Source: Prosapia bicincta
Lineage: Eukaryota; Arthropoda; Insecta; Hemiptera; Cercopidae
Reading direction: 5' to 3'
NCBI GenBank assembly: GCA_036971475.1
Contig: JBAIZL010000005.1
Span: 239,096,690-239,160,689 of the forward strand
Length of the DNA: 64,000 nucleotides
This document shows, piece after piece, positions 22,381-34,609 of the stretch. Each line of letters starts with the position of its first letter. The stretch's first letter is position 1. A model generated the notes under the pieces. That model worked only from the letters and a program-made list of their open reading frames with translations, was not told where the DNA came from and made no database searches. A program made the translations under genes and the position numbers.

Positions 22381-24796
22381 TTATTTTGTTGCTGTAACAT
22401 TATAGACATTGAATATAGTATCAAATTTAGAATGTATTTGTATTTGTTCTTTTATTAATTTGTTATTATTATTGTGTTTATATATTTCAAATGCTTCATA
22501 TATATTCATTCTTAATCCCTTATTAATTTCTTTTATAAGTCTCATATTATCTATATTTGGAAATTGGTGCTTATTATTAATACAATGATTTGCGAAATTT
22601 GATTTATATATTTCTGGATTAATGTAGGCATTTAAATGTTCTTTATATCTTTCTTTTAATTTTTTCTTTGTTTGACCTATATAAGCTTTATTACAATCTT
22701 TGCATTCTAATTTATAAACACCTCCTTTTTCATGCATATTAATTGTTTTAATATTGTTATTTATTATGTTTATTATTTTGTTATTAGTTTTGTATGCAAT
22801 TTTGATATTTGTATTTTTAAATAATTTGGTGATATTTTTTATTTCATGGCCTATAAATAAAAATGAAGTCCATATTGTATTATTATTATTATTATTGCAA
22901 ATTAAATTATTATTTTGTTTATTAAAAATATTATAATTAAGTTTGTCAACAGTTTTCTTTTTATAACCGTTTTCTAATGCAATTTGATAAATTATGTTTT
23001 TTTCTTTTATTTTATTTTCTTCATTCATGGGTATTTTATGCATTCTATATAATAAGTTATATAAAGCAGCCATTTTTTGATTATATGGATGATTAGATTT
23101 ATTTGGTATAATTTGGTTTGTCAAAGTTGGTTTACGGTATATCATATATTCAAATTTTTCATTTTTTCTTATTATTGTTAAATCTAGAAAATTTATTTTG
23201 TTATTTGTTTCAATTTCATAAGTAAATTTGATTTTATTATTAATTTTATTTATTTTATCTAAAATATTTGTTAAATTTATATTATTATTGTTTGATATAT
23301 ACATTCCATCATCTACATAGCGAAGCCAATAACCAGTTTTATCATATATTTTTATAATTTCATTTATTTTATTATCTAATTGTTGTAAAAATATTTCAGA
23401 TAATATATTTGATAATGGCGAGCCCATAGCAAGACCATCCTCTTGTTTATAAATTTTGTCATTATATGAAAAATAATTTTGATTTAATATTATTTTGAGT
23501 GTATTTAAAATTTCTAATGTTAATTTTTTATCTTTCTCATGTTCCAATTTAGATTTTATAATTTCAAGAGTTTCATTTATAGGTATGTTTGTATACATAT
23601 TTTTTATATCTAATGATATTAATTTTGTATTTTCATTAATTTTAATTGCATTTAGTTTTTCAATAAGATTAATAGAATTTATTATAGTATGATTATTATT
23701 TAGTTCTATTTTTTCTTTAAGAATATTTACCATAACCTTTGATATTTCATAAGATGGAGCTTTTATAAAATTTATTAATGGTCTTATTGGTTTATCTATT
23801 TTATGTAATTTCACAAGTCCATTCAATGTTGGAATTTTTGGATTATCATTTATATAGTTGCTAATTTTATTTTTATTGAATAATTTGTATGAAGATTTTA
23901 TAATATTTTTAATTTTATTTTGAAATTTATTTGTGGGATCTTTATATATTTGACAAAATTGATTATCATTTATGTATTTTTCTGTTTTTGTTATGTGCTC
24001 ATTTTTATCAATAATGACAATAGCATTACTTTTATCTGCCTTTACTGTAATAAGATTATTATTTTGTAATTTTTGTTTTAAATCTTTAATTTCTGAATAT
24101 TGTTTCTTATGTGTTTTATTAACTGTATTTTTTTTTAATCAATTTTTTAATTTCATAAGCTGCTTCGATTCTGGTATTTTCTTGTAAGCTTGTATTTAGT
24201 TTACTAATAGCTAGTTCTGTATCTACTATAATATTATTAATATTATTATTTATGTCTGTTTTTATATTGGTTTTATTGTTTTCAAGCAGTTTTATTTCAT
24301 TATTATTAAATCCAGTATTTGATAGATTAACTACATTAGGGTGAAAATTATGATATTTAATTTCAGGTACATCTTTTATTTGTTTTTCTAACTTCAAATT
24401 TTTAAGTTTTTTGTTTATTCTATTTATTTTTATATTTCTAATTTTATTTACAAATAAATTGATTTTATTATATTTTTCTTCCCATTTTATGTTATGCATA
24501 ATAGAAGCTAATTTTATATGTAGCTTATATATTTCAATTGTTAAAGTATTTTTCTTTTGATACAAGTTTTTAATTTCATTCTTAACCCATAATTTTTCAG
24601 CTTGTTTACATGTTTTTTGAGCTATATTATTTTTGTTTTTTATTGTAATTTTTGCGTATTTGGGAATTATATTATTTATAATACATTGTTTATTAAAGTA
24701 TATATTACAGTTAGTATTCATTAGTTGAATTTTACGTTTTTCAAATAAATTAATGTCTTTTGTTAAGGCAACATTACAATTATTAATAGAAATCAT
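22381..24796 (-). CDS. Penelope reverse transcriptase with GIY-YIG endonuclease (one frameshift)
   Basis: This single frame of about 805 codons is broken only once, by a slip in a run of nine A (minus strand) near 24130. Either side reads smoothly, so the break is recent or an assembly slip. The N-terminal 225 residues are Lys/Asn-rich and helical. The RT core follows with GLAMGSPLSNILSEIFL and the catalytic YVDDGMY. The C-terminus has a GIY-YIG nuclease: GGVYKLECKDCNKAYIGQT, then KKKLKERYKEHLNA, then the FANHC segment. RT plus C-terminal GIY-YIG is diagnostic of Penelope-like elements, which reverse-transcribe at a nicked target. The length is normal for the group. Codon use is extremely A/T-rich. 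Confidence 0.92.
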
Positions 24797-25220
24797 TTTA
24801 AAATATATTAGTATAGAATAGGCTGTATTATATTGTAAATATTTGCTTCTAGTTGTATATTATAAAATATTTGTTTGATCCAGTATCAACTTGTAAAGAT
24901 GAAAATGTTCAGTATAATTACTTTAGAAATGATAAAAATTATATATTTTGAGTTGTTTATAATATCTTTTTCAAATATATGTAATAATACACACAATTAT
25001 AGATATTTGATCAATTAATCAGTATGTTAAATATTAAATATGTTATCAAAATTTTTTTGAATTAATAATCAAGTCTCAAGTCTAACCTACAATTATAACA
25101 CTTACATTGATTGCACAACACTTTTTATATAACCCTGTAAGGTTAATTTTATATAAATATAAAATACGTTTTCTTGTTTAATAATTTAAAAACAACACAG
25201 GTTATTCAAATACAAGAATA

Positions 25221-26625
25221 TGAGAAATTGTAAAAGATTATGAGGTTAAATTGGAACATGAGAAAGATAAAAAATTAACATTAGAAATTTTAAATACACT
25301 CAAAATAATATTAAATCAAAATTATTTTTCATATAATGACAAAATTTATAAACAAGAGGATGGTCTTGCTATGGGCTCGCCATTATCAAATATATTATCT
25401 GAAATATTTTTACAACAATTAGATAATAAAATAAATGAAATTATAAAAATATATGATAAAACTGGTTATTGGCTTCGCTATGTAGATGATGGAATGTATA
25501 TATCAAACAATAATAATATAAATTTAACAAATATTTTAGATAAAATAAATAAAATTAATAATAAAATCAAATTTACTTATGAAATTGAAACAAATAACAA
25601 AATAAATTTTCTAGATTTAACAATAATAAGAAAAAATGAAAAATTTGAATATATGATATTCCGTAAACCAACTTTGACAAACCAAATTATACCAAATAAA
25701 TCTAATCATCCATATAATCAAAAAATGGCTGCTTTATATAACTTATTATATAGAATGCATAAAATACCCATGAATGAAGAAAATAAAATAAAAGAAAAAA
25801 AACATAATTTATCAAATTGCATTAGAAAACGGTTATAAAAAGAAAACTGTTGACAAACTTAATTATAATATTTTTAATAAACAAAATAATAATTTAATTT
25901 GCAATAATAATAATAATAATACAATATGGACTTCATTTTTATTTATAGGCCATGAAATAAAAAATATCACCAAATTATTTAAAAATACAAATATCAAAAT
26001 TGCATACAAAACTAATAACAAAATAATAAACATAATAAATAACAATATTAAAACAATTAATATGCATGAAAAAGGAGGTGTTTATAAATTAGAATGCAAA
26101 GATTGTAATAAAGCTTATATAGGTCAAACAAAGAAAAAATTAAAAGAAAGATATAAAGAACATTTAAATGCCTACATTAATCCAGAAATATATAAATCAA
26201 ATTTCGCAAATCATTGTATTAATAATAAGCACCAATTTCCAAATATAGAAAATATGAGACTTATAAAAGAAATTAATAAGGGATTAAGAATGAATATATA
26301 TGAAGCATTTGAAATATATAAACACAATAATAATAACAAATTAATAAAAGAACAAATACAAATACATTCTAAATTTGATACTATATTCAATGTCTATAAT
26401 GTTACAGCAACAAAATAAATTTAGCAATTTGTATAAATTTAACAACAATTCTATTTCTAAATAAACATATGTTTTAGGCCTATAGCTTACATTATTGTAA
26501 TTTTCATTCCTGATGATGTTGGTAATGTTTGCCAACGAAAAGCTTTGGATATAAAATAATAAATATTCTTGTATTTGAATAACCTGTGTTGTTTTTAAAT
26601 TATTAAACAAGAAAACGTATTTTAT
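25221..26625 (+). pseudogene. 5'-truncated, inverted Penelope copy
   Basis: The plus-strand frame starts inside the RT at the residues EHEKDKKLTLEIL, continues through YVDDGMY and breaks at about 25800 by one extra A in an A-run. It resumes through the GIY-YIG domain to a stop at 26418. It is almost identical to the minus copy; visible differences include YMIF for YMIY and NIEN for NIDN. A hammerhead-like core (26510-26543) and a terminal repeat follow. The junction with the minus copy at about 25220 lies inside the terminal repeat. This is the head-to-head truncated arrangement often seen at Penelope insertions. Confidence 0.88.
26510..26543 (+). ncRNA. Hammerhead-like ribozyme core, Penelope plus copy
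   Basis: It is the same sequence as in the minus copy. A third copy at 26730-26761 (minus strand) is cut off inside the CTGATGA box by an (AT)n run. Confidence 0.55.
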
Positions 26626-26639
26626 ATATAAAAAATATT

Positions 26640-26642
26640 TTA

Positions 26643-26681
<39 letters not shown>

Positions 26682-26761
26682 CAACACAGGTTATTCAAAT
26701 ACAAGAATATTTATTATTTTATATCCAAAGCTTTTCGTTGGCAAACAGTACCAACATCATA

Positions 26762-26794
<33 letters not shown>
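26640..26794 (-). repeat. Truncated Penelope terminal repeat between (AT)n runs
   Basis: About 85 bp of the same terminal repeat (26675-26761) lie between AT runs at 26653-26674 and 26762-26794. The break falls within the ribozyme-like core. Confidence 0.85.
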
Positions 26795-26796
<2 letters not shown>

Positions 26797-26799
<3 letters not shown>

Positions 26800-29010
26800 T
26801 CGGCGCCGCTTATTGTGATCATAGTTGTCAGAAGCATATTTGATAACAATAACCGAACGATAACAATAACCGAACGCTTAATCACGATGTAGTCTACAGC
26901 CGTACTGCATTGAACTCACTGTATTATTGCCACAACTGTTTGTTCTGAACGATATGTAAGCCTATCATTACATCAAGTAATTCTAATTCTGTAACACTAT
27001 AATTAAACTGTACTTACCAAATTTTGATGCTATTCCGGACAGTTTTATATACAGTAATAGAATTTCTGTAATTTAGTTTTCTACTTGTTAAAATTAGTGG
27101 GCATATTTCATGTCAGTTTATTTTATTCCACTGTAGATTTTTTTTTAAACACTGAATCTAATATAATTGAAAAAAAATACAGTATATAGAACTACGTAAA
27201 ACACTTGATCAAAACAATTTAACACATAAAACTTCATTATAAAACACTTCAATCTTATTTACACTTCAAATTTACATTTACTTCTTCTCGAAGAGTTCCT
27301 CTATATGTGACTGTCTGTAGTCTTCTCGTAAAATATTGTTTATAAATTGTTCATATTCATAATGTTTGTTGAAATTTTCTGCTTTTTGTTGAACAAACTG
27401 CCTTAGAATCACAAGAGCTTGGTGAACTTCCTGCTTAGATCTTTGCGGTACACATTTATCATTTTCATCATCATCGGTGCCTTCTTCTTCTTCTTCAGTA
27501 ACTTTTGATGTTCAAGGAACTACCTCACAAATATCGTCTTCAGTCATTTCCGCTGCTGTTTCAATACTATCGTCAACTTCCATCCACTCAGTATATTCTT
27601 TTAAGGACAAATAGAAAGGCTTCAAGTTCTCTTCAGAGTCTTTCTCAGATGTAGCTTGCTCTTGATTTTCTTCAACAAAAAACCACCTTTTCTAAAGCAA
27701 TTTTTCACAGTTTTTTCAGAAACTTCATTCCAAGATTTTGCTATCAGATGAATAGCATCGAGTAAAGAAGTTTTTTTAGCCAATTCATTTGAGGTAAGGG
27801 TTTGAAATTCATCTATATTTTCTATAATTCTAGCACGCATCTCTTGTTGATAAAAACTTTTGAGATTTTTAATTATGCCTTGGTCACATGGCTGAATAAT
27901 TGATGTAGTATTGGACGGAAGGTAAATCACTTTGATGTGTTTTAGCGTTGTGCTTATGTCATTATGAGCAGTGCAGTTGTCTAGTAGAAGGACAATGTTG
28001 CGTTTGAGGCTGGTATCCCATTTAGTCAGCCATTCATTAAAAATTTTTGATGTCATCCAAGCATTGAACCATCCATCTGTGGCTTTAAAATCCTGTTTTC
28101 CTATTTTTTTGGCAAGATCCTCAGCTTTTAGACGCATTAGTGGGCCGTCAACTCGAGCATCTTTTTCGCGAACATTTTTAAACCACAATTTCAAAGCTGA
28201 TTCCACTTGCGGATCCTTCCCAGAACGATGTCTTTTGTTGTCAACATTTGCATTACACTTTGATAATAACAAGATTTTTTCTTTGTTGTTCAATATTTTA
28301 CATAAGAGAGGTTGAGAAACGCCAAGTTGAGAAGCAGCGTTTCTTTGGCTCATTTTTGGTAATTTACTGTACCTATCTAGAATATCAAGTTTTTGTTTAA
28401 GACTTAAATCGTGTCGTTTCTTTTGAGATTCGGACATCTTGCTATACTGTCCTTTGAAACTTCAAGTGACACTAAACTCTACAAAACATACGAAAAAGAT
28501 CTTTAAAAATTAAGTTATGTAAAATCACACTGAAATACTGTAATAAACGTTCATAAAAATTCACTGTTAAAAAATACAGTAGGACTGTACTGTAAATGGT
28601 TCAGTAGTAACATCAACTAATGTTATCAAACAACTAAAGTCGACTCAAGCGAGGCTAGGGTGTTTGCGTAAACAAACAGTAAGGGAGCCATTCTGAGAAC
28701 TGTGCTAAGTGCTGAAACCGTTATAAAGTATTTCTGTCATTCTAAAAATAAACATTCTATGAATTGGGCGTCATTGTGTGTTGCACGTGCTGTTTACACT
28801 ACTTTGTAGACATTTTTACTTGGTCTATGCTAGTATACGTTGACGCATATGATTTTGAATGGCAAATTAAATGATAATAATAAGCGAACAGATGATTACA
28901 ATAAGCGGCCTAATTACAATGTATTAATATACGTCCATGTTTGTTTTTCACTGAAACGATAACAATAACCGAATGATAACATTAACCGTGATCACAATAA
29001 GCGGCGCCGA

Positions 29011-29013
<3 letters not shown>
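26797..29013 (-). mobile_element. Tigger/pogo-type DNA transposon with intact terminal inverted repeats
   Basis: CAGTCGGCGCCGCTTATTGT at the left is matched by its exact complement at the right, and the match runs for about 25 bp. TA follows the right end; the left flank reads CA, so one side of the target duplication is mutated. A second, inner block ('gataacaataaccgaa') is also repeated at both ends. Length is 2217 bp. The single gene is on the minus strand. It sits between Penelope terminus debris and another (AT)n run (29014-29056). Confidence 0.92.
27278..28437 (-). pseudogene. Tigger-type transposase, internally deleted and frameshifted
   Basis: It begins with a CENP-B/pogo helix-turn-helix (LSLKQKLDILDRYSKLPKMS, then QRNAASQLGVSQPLLCKIL) and the second DNA-binding half (DARVDGPLMRLKAEDLAKKI). 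It then jumps from TDGWFNAW straight to the late catalytic core. The second acidic residue (LLLDNCTAH) and third (NTTSIIQPCDQGIIKNLK) are present; the stretch with the first Asp is deleted in frame. A slip in the A-run near 27680 breaks the frame. The other frame then continues through EWMEVDDSIETAAEM, one in-frame stop, and an acidic tail ending ELFEKK at 27278. It cannot be an active enzyme. Confidence 0.88.
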
Positions 29014-29059
<46 letters not shown>

Positions 29060-29149
29060 GTTAATATATTACTAAGTAAGTAATTTAATCCACCATTAAG
29101 TGCAATAATTTTACCTTGAGTGATGAGGCACCTTTTGGTCAACTGACCA

Positions 29150-30164
29150 TTGTCGAATCACAAGATTCACAAGATTCAAAAAATCACGAGTTCTGAGTGA
29201 GCTGGAGCGTTGTCGTGATGGAAAAACCAGTTATCACTTATCCACAACTCTGGCCTTTTGCGACGGACCTTCTCCCCTCAGACATTTCAGGACTTCAATA
29301 TAGGTAATCTGGTTGACTGTAGAGCCTTCAGGGAGGTACTTGTAGTGAACAACACCCTTAGCATCAAAAAAAACTGTCAGCATCACCTTCACATTCGACC
29401 GAACTTGGCGAGCTTTTTTGGGTCTTGGGGGCGTTTGACTCACCCATTCGGATGATTGGACCTTCGTTTCAATGTCGTAACCATACACCCATGATTCATC
29501 ACCAGTTATAATTCTTGACAAAAAATTCTCATCTTCATTTGAAAGATCAAGCAGTTCCCGACGAACCCGGACGCGATTGGCTTTTTGGTTGTTAGTCATC
29601 ATTTGTGGCACAAATTTCGCAGCGATGCGGTGCATCTTCAATTTTTCAGTCAAAATCTTGTAACAAGATCCAACTGCTATCCCACACTCTTCGGAAAGCT
29701 CCCTAATCGTCAGATGTCAATTTTCGCGCACCAGGGTGTTGATTTTGTCAACGTGTGGGTCGTCAGTTGACGTTGAAGGACGTCCAGGACGCTCATCGTC
29801 ATTAATCGACTGTCAACCACCCTTGAAACGTTCATGCCACTTGAAACATGCAATACGCTTCATGGCAACATCGCCGTAGGCCGTGTTAAGCATGGCAAAT
29901 GTTTCTGTTGCGGATTTCCCTAGTTTTACACAAAATTTCACAGCAATTCGTTGCTCCTTCAGGCTGTCCATTTTACAATCCGACAAATGAAAAAAACACT
30001 CTTTACTAAACTGTGTGTAACTCATCAACTAATGAAGATATCTACGACTGAAGTACCGTGTTTTAATCAGCTGATTTATACGAACCTAGCTACACCAAGC
30101 GGATTCTCCTGAAACTAACTAACGCGAAATTCAAACAGTCCGCGTATTTTTTGTACAGACCTCG
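29150..30164 (-). mobile_element. Mariner element, truncated at its 3' end
   Basis: The right terminus (minus-strand start) reads 'cgaggtctgtacaaaaaata' and is flanked by TA at 30165-30166, as in mariner elements. The opposite terminus is missing. The coding remnant fills the interior. Confidence 0.82.
29170..30028 (-). pseudogene. Mariner transposase pseudogene
   Basis: The N-terminal helix-turn-helix region (EQRIAVKFCVKLGKSATETF, then CFKWHERFKGG) is followed by two in-frame TGA stops, at about 29815 and 29717. It continues through LTIRELSEECGIAVGS and the catalytic segment TGDESWVYGYD (first Asp). A frameshift near 29270 leads to FFHHDNAPAH (second Asp), and then a stop. The third Asp region is gone. 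CGA-to-TGA decay explains the stops. Confidence 0.88.
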
Positions 30165-30166
30165 TA

Positions 30167-31499
30167 TTATTCTCTATGTCTGCATAACACTTTTGCTAAC
30201 CAGGCCGATTGTGTATTGTTGAAAATGTGTGTGTGTATGTGTGTGTGTGGGTGGTGTATTCTTTTTTATGTTATGGTTTTCTTTTTTACAAAACATACCT
30301 ATGATAAATAGCAATCATGTAAAAAGCTTTATAAAAATTAGTAAATCTGAAAAGCATTCTGCTTACAAAGATTATGGAATAGCAGAAGGTTAACGAATTC
30401 AAAAAATTTCAATCACAATTCTGGATAGCTAATTAAATTCCTAACAAAAGGAGTAATGAACTTGAACATCCAAAACAAAAACTTTCTTAAAACTCCCTCA
30501 AGTCTTAAAATGGAAATGTTTTAAAAAAGAGGTTTATTTAAAAAGAATTTGAAAAAAAAAGTTTTTTTTAGTGATGACATATATATTGTCGATTAAATTA
30601 GGATAATATGGCAAACCTTTCAATGCAGTTACTAACTGCTAATAAATTGGTACCACTATACAGTGAGTAACAGTGCAACTCTTAAATTATAAATGGAAAT
30701 TTCATACTTTTTGGCTCTGACGTACGTGTCATTTTTACCTTCTATTAACTTATTCCCTCCCATGAACGAAACATCTTGTCCCTGCGAAATGTGTTTTGTA
30801 TCCAGGCACACGGCCAAAACAACATAGGACTTTTTGTCATAGATTTTTGTTGTTGCTCAAGAAACTACATGTTTTTTTTGTTGAATTGTTAGTCTGCTTG
30901 ACCCTTGTTAATTTATTATCGTCTTTATGGTTCAGATAAGTACATCCAACGCATTTCTCATATCTAAGCAATTGTTTTTTTAGTGCAACACAATTCAGGT
31001 AGCTTGATCACTTTGATACAACAAATTAATTTGTGCAGCTATATCACTAAGATCGCAAATTCGCAAAGTCTTAAAGTTATTCTTTTACATGGAAAAGTTT
31101 ATATATCTGAAAGCCTAATTTAGCACTTTAAGCTACATCTTTATGTCATCCAGCAAAAGGAAAGCAGTAACAGACATCAATGAATTAAATGATGCATTTC
31201 AATTGATGTTACAAGAATAATAATTACAATGATTAATTTTTTTTTTTAATTTAAGGTGTATTACTTGTAAATACAAAGAAATAATAAATTACAATGTTAT
31301 TTTATAAAAAAGACTGCATAAGACAAAAACAAAAAAATGTATAACGTCTGGTGAGGTTAAATTATGCAGAATATACTAAAATAATACAATTTTAGATAGG
31401 TTTTCTTGAAATGCCTAAAACTGAATTTTTAAGCTCATCAAACACAACATACATACAACTAATTATCAACTCCTAAATAACATCTGAAAAGAGCCCTAC
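30167..31499 (-). other. trio intron or 3' flank; no exon seen
   Basis: This stretch is AT-rich and contains a short (TG)n at 30222-30250. I saw no SH3-, DH- or kinase-encoding exon here or further left. Confidence 0.4.
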
Positions 31500-31599
31500 C
31501 TTGTCAGAGTCTGTTGTATTTCCAGAACCAAAGGAGGCCAGAGAATTGCGATCCAGGTTTTCTACACTTTCATCCAGGGATGTTGAGTCCTCCAGATCT
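31500..31599 (-). CDS. trio: trio exon: Ser/Thr/Asp-rich segment after PH1
   Basis: One base completes the Arg codon from the previous exon. The exon then encodes DLEDSTSLDESVENLDRN and SLASFGSGNTTDSDK and ends in phase 0 at AAG|gtaggg. The acceptor is tttttacag. This low-complexity acidic stretch sits between PH1 and the SH3 domain in Trio proteins. It is the most 3' exon visible: either the next intron is longer than the window or a short isoform ends nearby. Confidence 0.85.
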
Positions 31600-33364
31600 C
31601 TGTAAAAATAACATACTATTTGTAAGACATGCATTTCCCATAATAATAAGCTGTATTATTGATGTTATTATTACTGTTACTATTATTGTTATCCTCCTCA
31701 TCAGTATCATCACATATTTTTGTTTAAAAAGTTATGGTCTTTTCTCTAATTTAAAAGAAAAGTGTTATCTTAAAGGTAGAACACTGAGACCTCAGGTTTA
31801 ATCTAAGAGAATCAAAAGGTTTTAAAAAATTTTAAAACAAACACAAAATAATCAAAGAAAATATATAAAATGTATTTTTTTGTTTTTGTTTTATGGTGAT
31901 GAGTGAAATTGGTTATTATTGCTTTTAACAGATATGAATATCGATACAATAAGGACATAAAACTGACTGGTAAGGATATAGGTAAGGATTATCCCTTACT
32001 GGTGGAGAGTAGTATACCAGAATTCCTTTCTTTTGATGTGGGAAATTTTAAAAAAAATTAATATAGTTTTTTAAGATTATTAACTTTTTTTCAGTAAACA
32101 TATTTTCCTTTCATCTCTATTATTCTCTTGTCTTTCTCTCAATTAACTTATTGCCAACCATTAACAAAGCATCTTGTCTCTAGACAATGTATATACTGGA
32201 AAAACGGACTTCGGTTTCCTAGTGAATTTATGTTTTTATATTTAGTCAATTTGTTAAATATTTAGTCTGCTTGACCCTTGTTAAGTGTTATCGTCTCCAT
32301 GGTTCAGATAAACACGTATAACACCTTCCACATGTCTAAGCAATTATTTTTTTTAGCAGAAGACAATTTAGTTGTCAAGATCACTTGATGCGATGAATCA
32401 ACTCACGCCGATAGATTGCTCAGATTGAGAATAATTTAGTTTGCATTGGGTTACACTTCATAAAAAATACATTTAATGGTCTGAACATTTAGTAGGAATA
32501 AGATTAGATTCAAAATTTAACAACTTTGTTATTAAATATAATTGAGAGCAAATACAGTACAATTCTATTAAATAAAAATAATGGGGGTAGACCTCATTTC
32601 AGACATACAAAATTTCGAATAACATGCTGAGACATACTTCTAGTAACCCATTCACGTATATTGATGAGGTGGACTTAAGATGGCCGCACAGTAATCAGTA
32701 TAAGTGTGGCTTTAGGTACTCTTTAATTGATACAATTCAAATACTTCTCTCAAAAGGGAACTAGCGAAATTAGTTTTTAAAAAGTTGGTACTCCTTCATG
32801 CTAGTTAGGTTCTTTTCTTTTTTAATTAGTAAAAAAATAGAAACTCATGTATGTTAATTGTGAAGTTGTTGCTGCTTACAGTAATGTCATATCACATGAA
32901 AAAAAATGATGAAGAAATTTTAAAGAAAGCCAAACAATTGTTCATGGCAAAAAAGTTGATTTGTATGAAGTCCATTTGACAGTGGATAAACTCCATGAAA
33001 TAAGCTCAGAAGTCAGCCGACTGTGCTTTATGAAATAAATACAAAGTGTTTGAATTTTCAGAAATTGAGCGCCTTTAGGGTACCAATAATAATAACACAA
33101 AACAAACCAAATTCATTAAGAATCAGAGTCCCTTGGCCGTTATGAAGAAGAAAGAGATCTATTATTAGTACTTTCATGGTGGACATGATTAATGATAGTT
33201 TACATTCACATTAATAAATTATTCTCTCAGAATAGTGATAGCTTATACTGTATTTGCAAAATTTAAGGCTTATATACTCTTTGTGTGACAACAATTATAA
33301 GTATTTTTAATTAAAATTATCTTTCTGACTCTATTAAATATTAAGAAAGGTTGGCTGCCTATAC
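31600..33364. other. trio intron, left part
   Basis: AT-rich sequence with no recognisable element end or exon. The ORF at 31514-31801 on the plus strand overlaps an exon and is a shadow. Confidence 0.5.
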
Positions 33365-33885
33365 CAGGGGTCTTCAACCTACAGCCCATGGGCCACTTCC
33401 GGTCCGCGAAAGCTATCATACTGAAAAAAAAAAATTATATTGGTAATATATTTCTTAAAGGTAAAAGTCAAAATAGTAAACTCAAAATCTCACCAAAAAT
33501 TAATTTTTAATAAACAAACACACTAGTTCACAACAGACTAGTTTCGGCAACGATGTCACCTTCCTGTGTGCTTGGCTACTACTGTCGTACTACTACTTAG
33601 TCATAACTAAATATATTTCCTTTTAAGCATTTTTACTATTAAATATGAGTACAGTACTCGTCTCTCACTTGCCAAGTCTTTTCTCTATAAGTGTAAAACT
33701 AGCTGTAAACATGTAAAAAGCTATGCAAGATAATCTCAAAAACCACCACTGAGCTCTTGATTAGAAAAAAAGTCGTGGATGTATGGGGGGGGGGGGCTAG
33801 ACTTTCTGCCCGGAAATATTGCCGGCCCTTTCCTCCAAATGTTTTCGATGTGGCTCTTTGAATAGAAAAGGTTGGAGACCCTTTG
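33365..33885. mobile_element. hAT-type MITE with perfect 8-bp target duplication
   Basis: Left end CAGGGGTCTTCAACC and right end, inverted, CAAAGGGTCTCCAACC. The 8 bases GCCTATAC occur immediately outside both ends (33357-33364 and 33886-33893), the length expected for hAT insertion. It is 521 bp long and non-coding. Its interior holds a decayed hammerhead-like segment (33541-33567, minus), so a Penelope terminus was captured or inserted earlier. Confidence 0.92.
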
Positions 33886-34174
33886 GCCTATACCATTGAG
33901 GTTTTTTTAATTAGGATATAAAAAACTACATCCTATTTTCACATGGTTTTAAAAGTTTTTTTAGTCCTCTAAGAACAGACTATCACCTTTAACTAATTTT
34001 AATACTCTTGCTGCAATGACATATACTGAACATTATCAGCTAGATAATAGCTAACATAAATAAAAAGTAACCCCCATTTTAGTATGGCGAATACTGTTTC
34101 AACTGTTAAGGAAAATAAAAAGCTTTTAATTGTTTTCCACTGTTCGTAATACTTTTTTGTCCAGTTAAGCTCAC

Positions 34175-34314
34175 CTGCTAGACCTTTGGCTTCCGGCTTT
34201 AAGTTTGGCAGGACTTTTTGGAAGACTAAGAGGAAGGGCAGAGCTAAAGTATGTTTCCTGGATGACTTCTCTTAACTTCTTCACCCAGGCCTGTTTCATA
34301 TCTAGAGATGACGC
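34175..34314 (-). CDS. trio: trio exon: end of PH1 and basic linker
   Basis: It encodes ASSLDMKQAWVKKLREVIQE, the C-terminal helix of the first PH domain, where the Trp of QAW is the near-invariant PH-helix tryptophan. A linker rich in Ser, Pro and Lys follows. The acceptor is cttattag, the donor AG|gtgagc. It starts in phase 0 and ends two bases into an Arg codon. Confidence 0.93.
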
Positions 34315-34609
34315 CTAATAAGAAACAAACAAGTAATTTCATTAATTCTCTGTTATTCATTTCTAAAAATAGAAAAAAACCTAAGCAGTATACTAGCACT
34401 GATAATAGCAATCTAATCTGATTAAGCAATCACATGCCAATGGACTTGAAAATATTTACTACCATGACCTGAAACAGTTTCACTACCTGTATTTAGCATC
34501 TGCATTTAAAAAACAATATTACATTAAGAATTAATAAACTACACTAAAAAGTCAAATAAGAGTAGCAAGTTTTTTTTTTAGTAAAGAATATTTTCAGTTT
34601 TTGTGTTGT

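Larger units (their letters stand above)
22200..25220 (-). mobile_element. Nearly complete Penelope-like retroelement (minus copy)
   Basis: Reading on the minus strand, a partial terminal repeat (about 25220-25150) is followed by a 5' leader, the RT/endonuclease frame (24796-22381) and a 3' terminal repeat with a hammerhead-like core (22256-22289). It ends at the (AT)n run. The terminal segment around 'aacaacacaggttattcaaa' occurs at both ends, as expected of Penelope pseudo-LTRs. It is joined head to head at about 25220 to a second, truncated copy on the plus strand. Confidence 0.85.
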
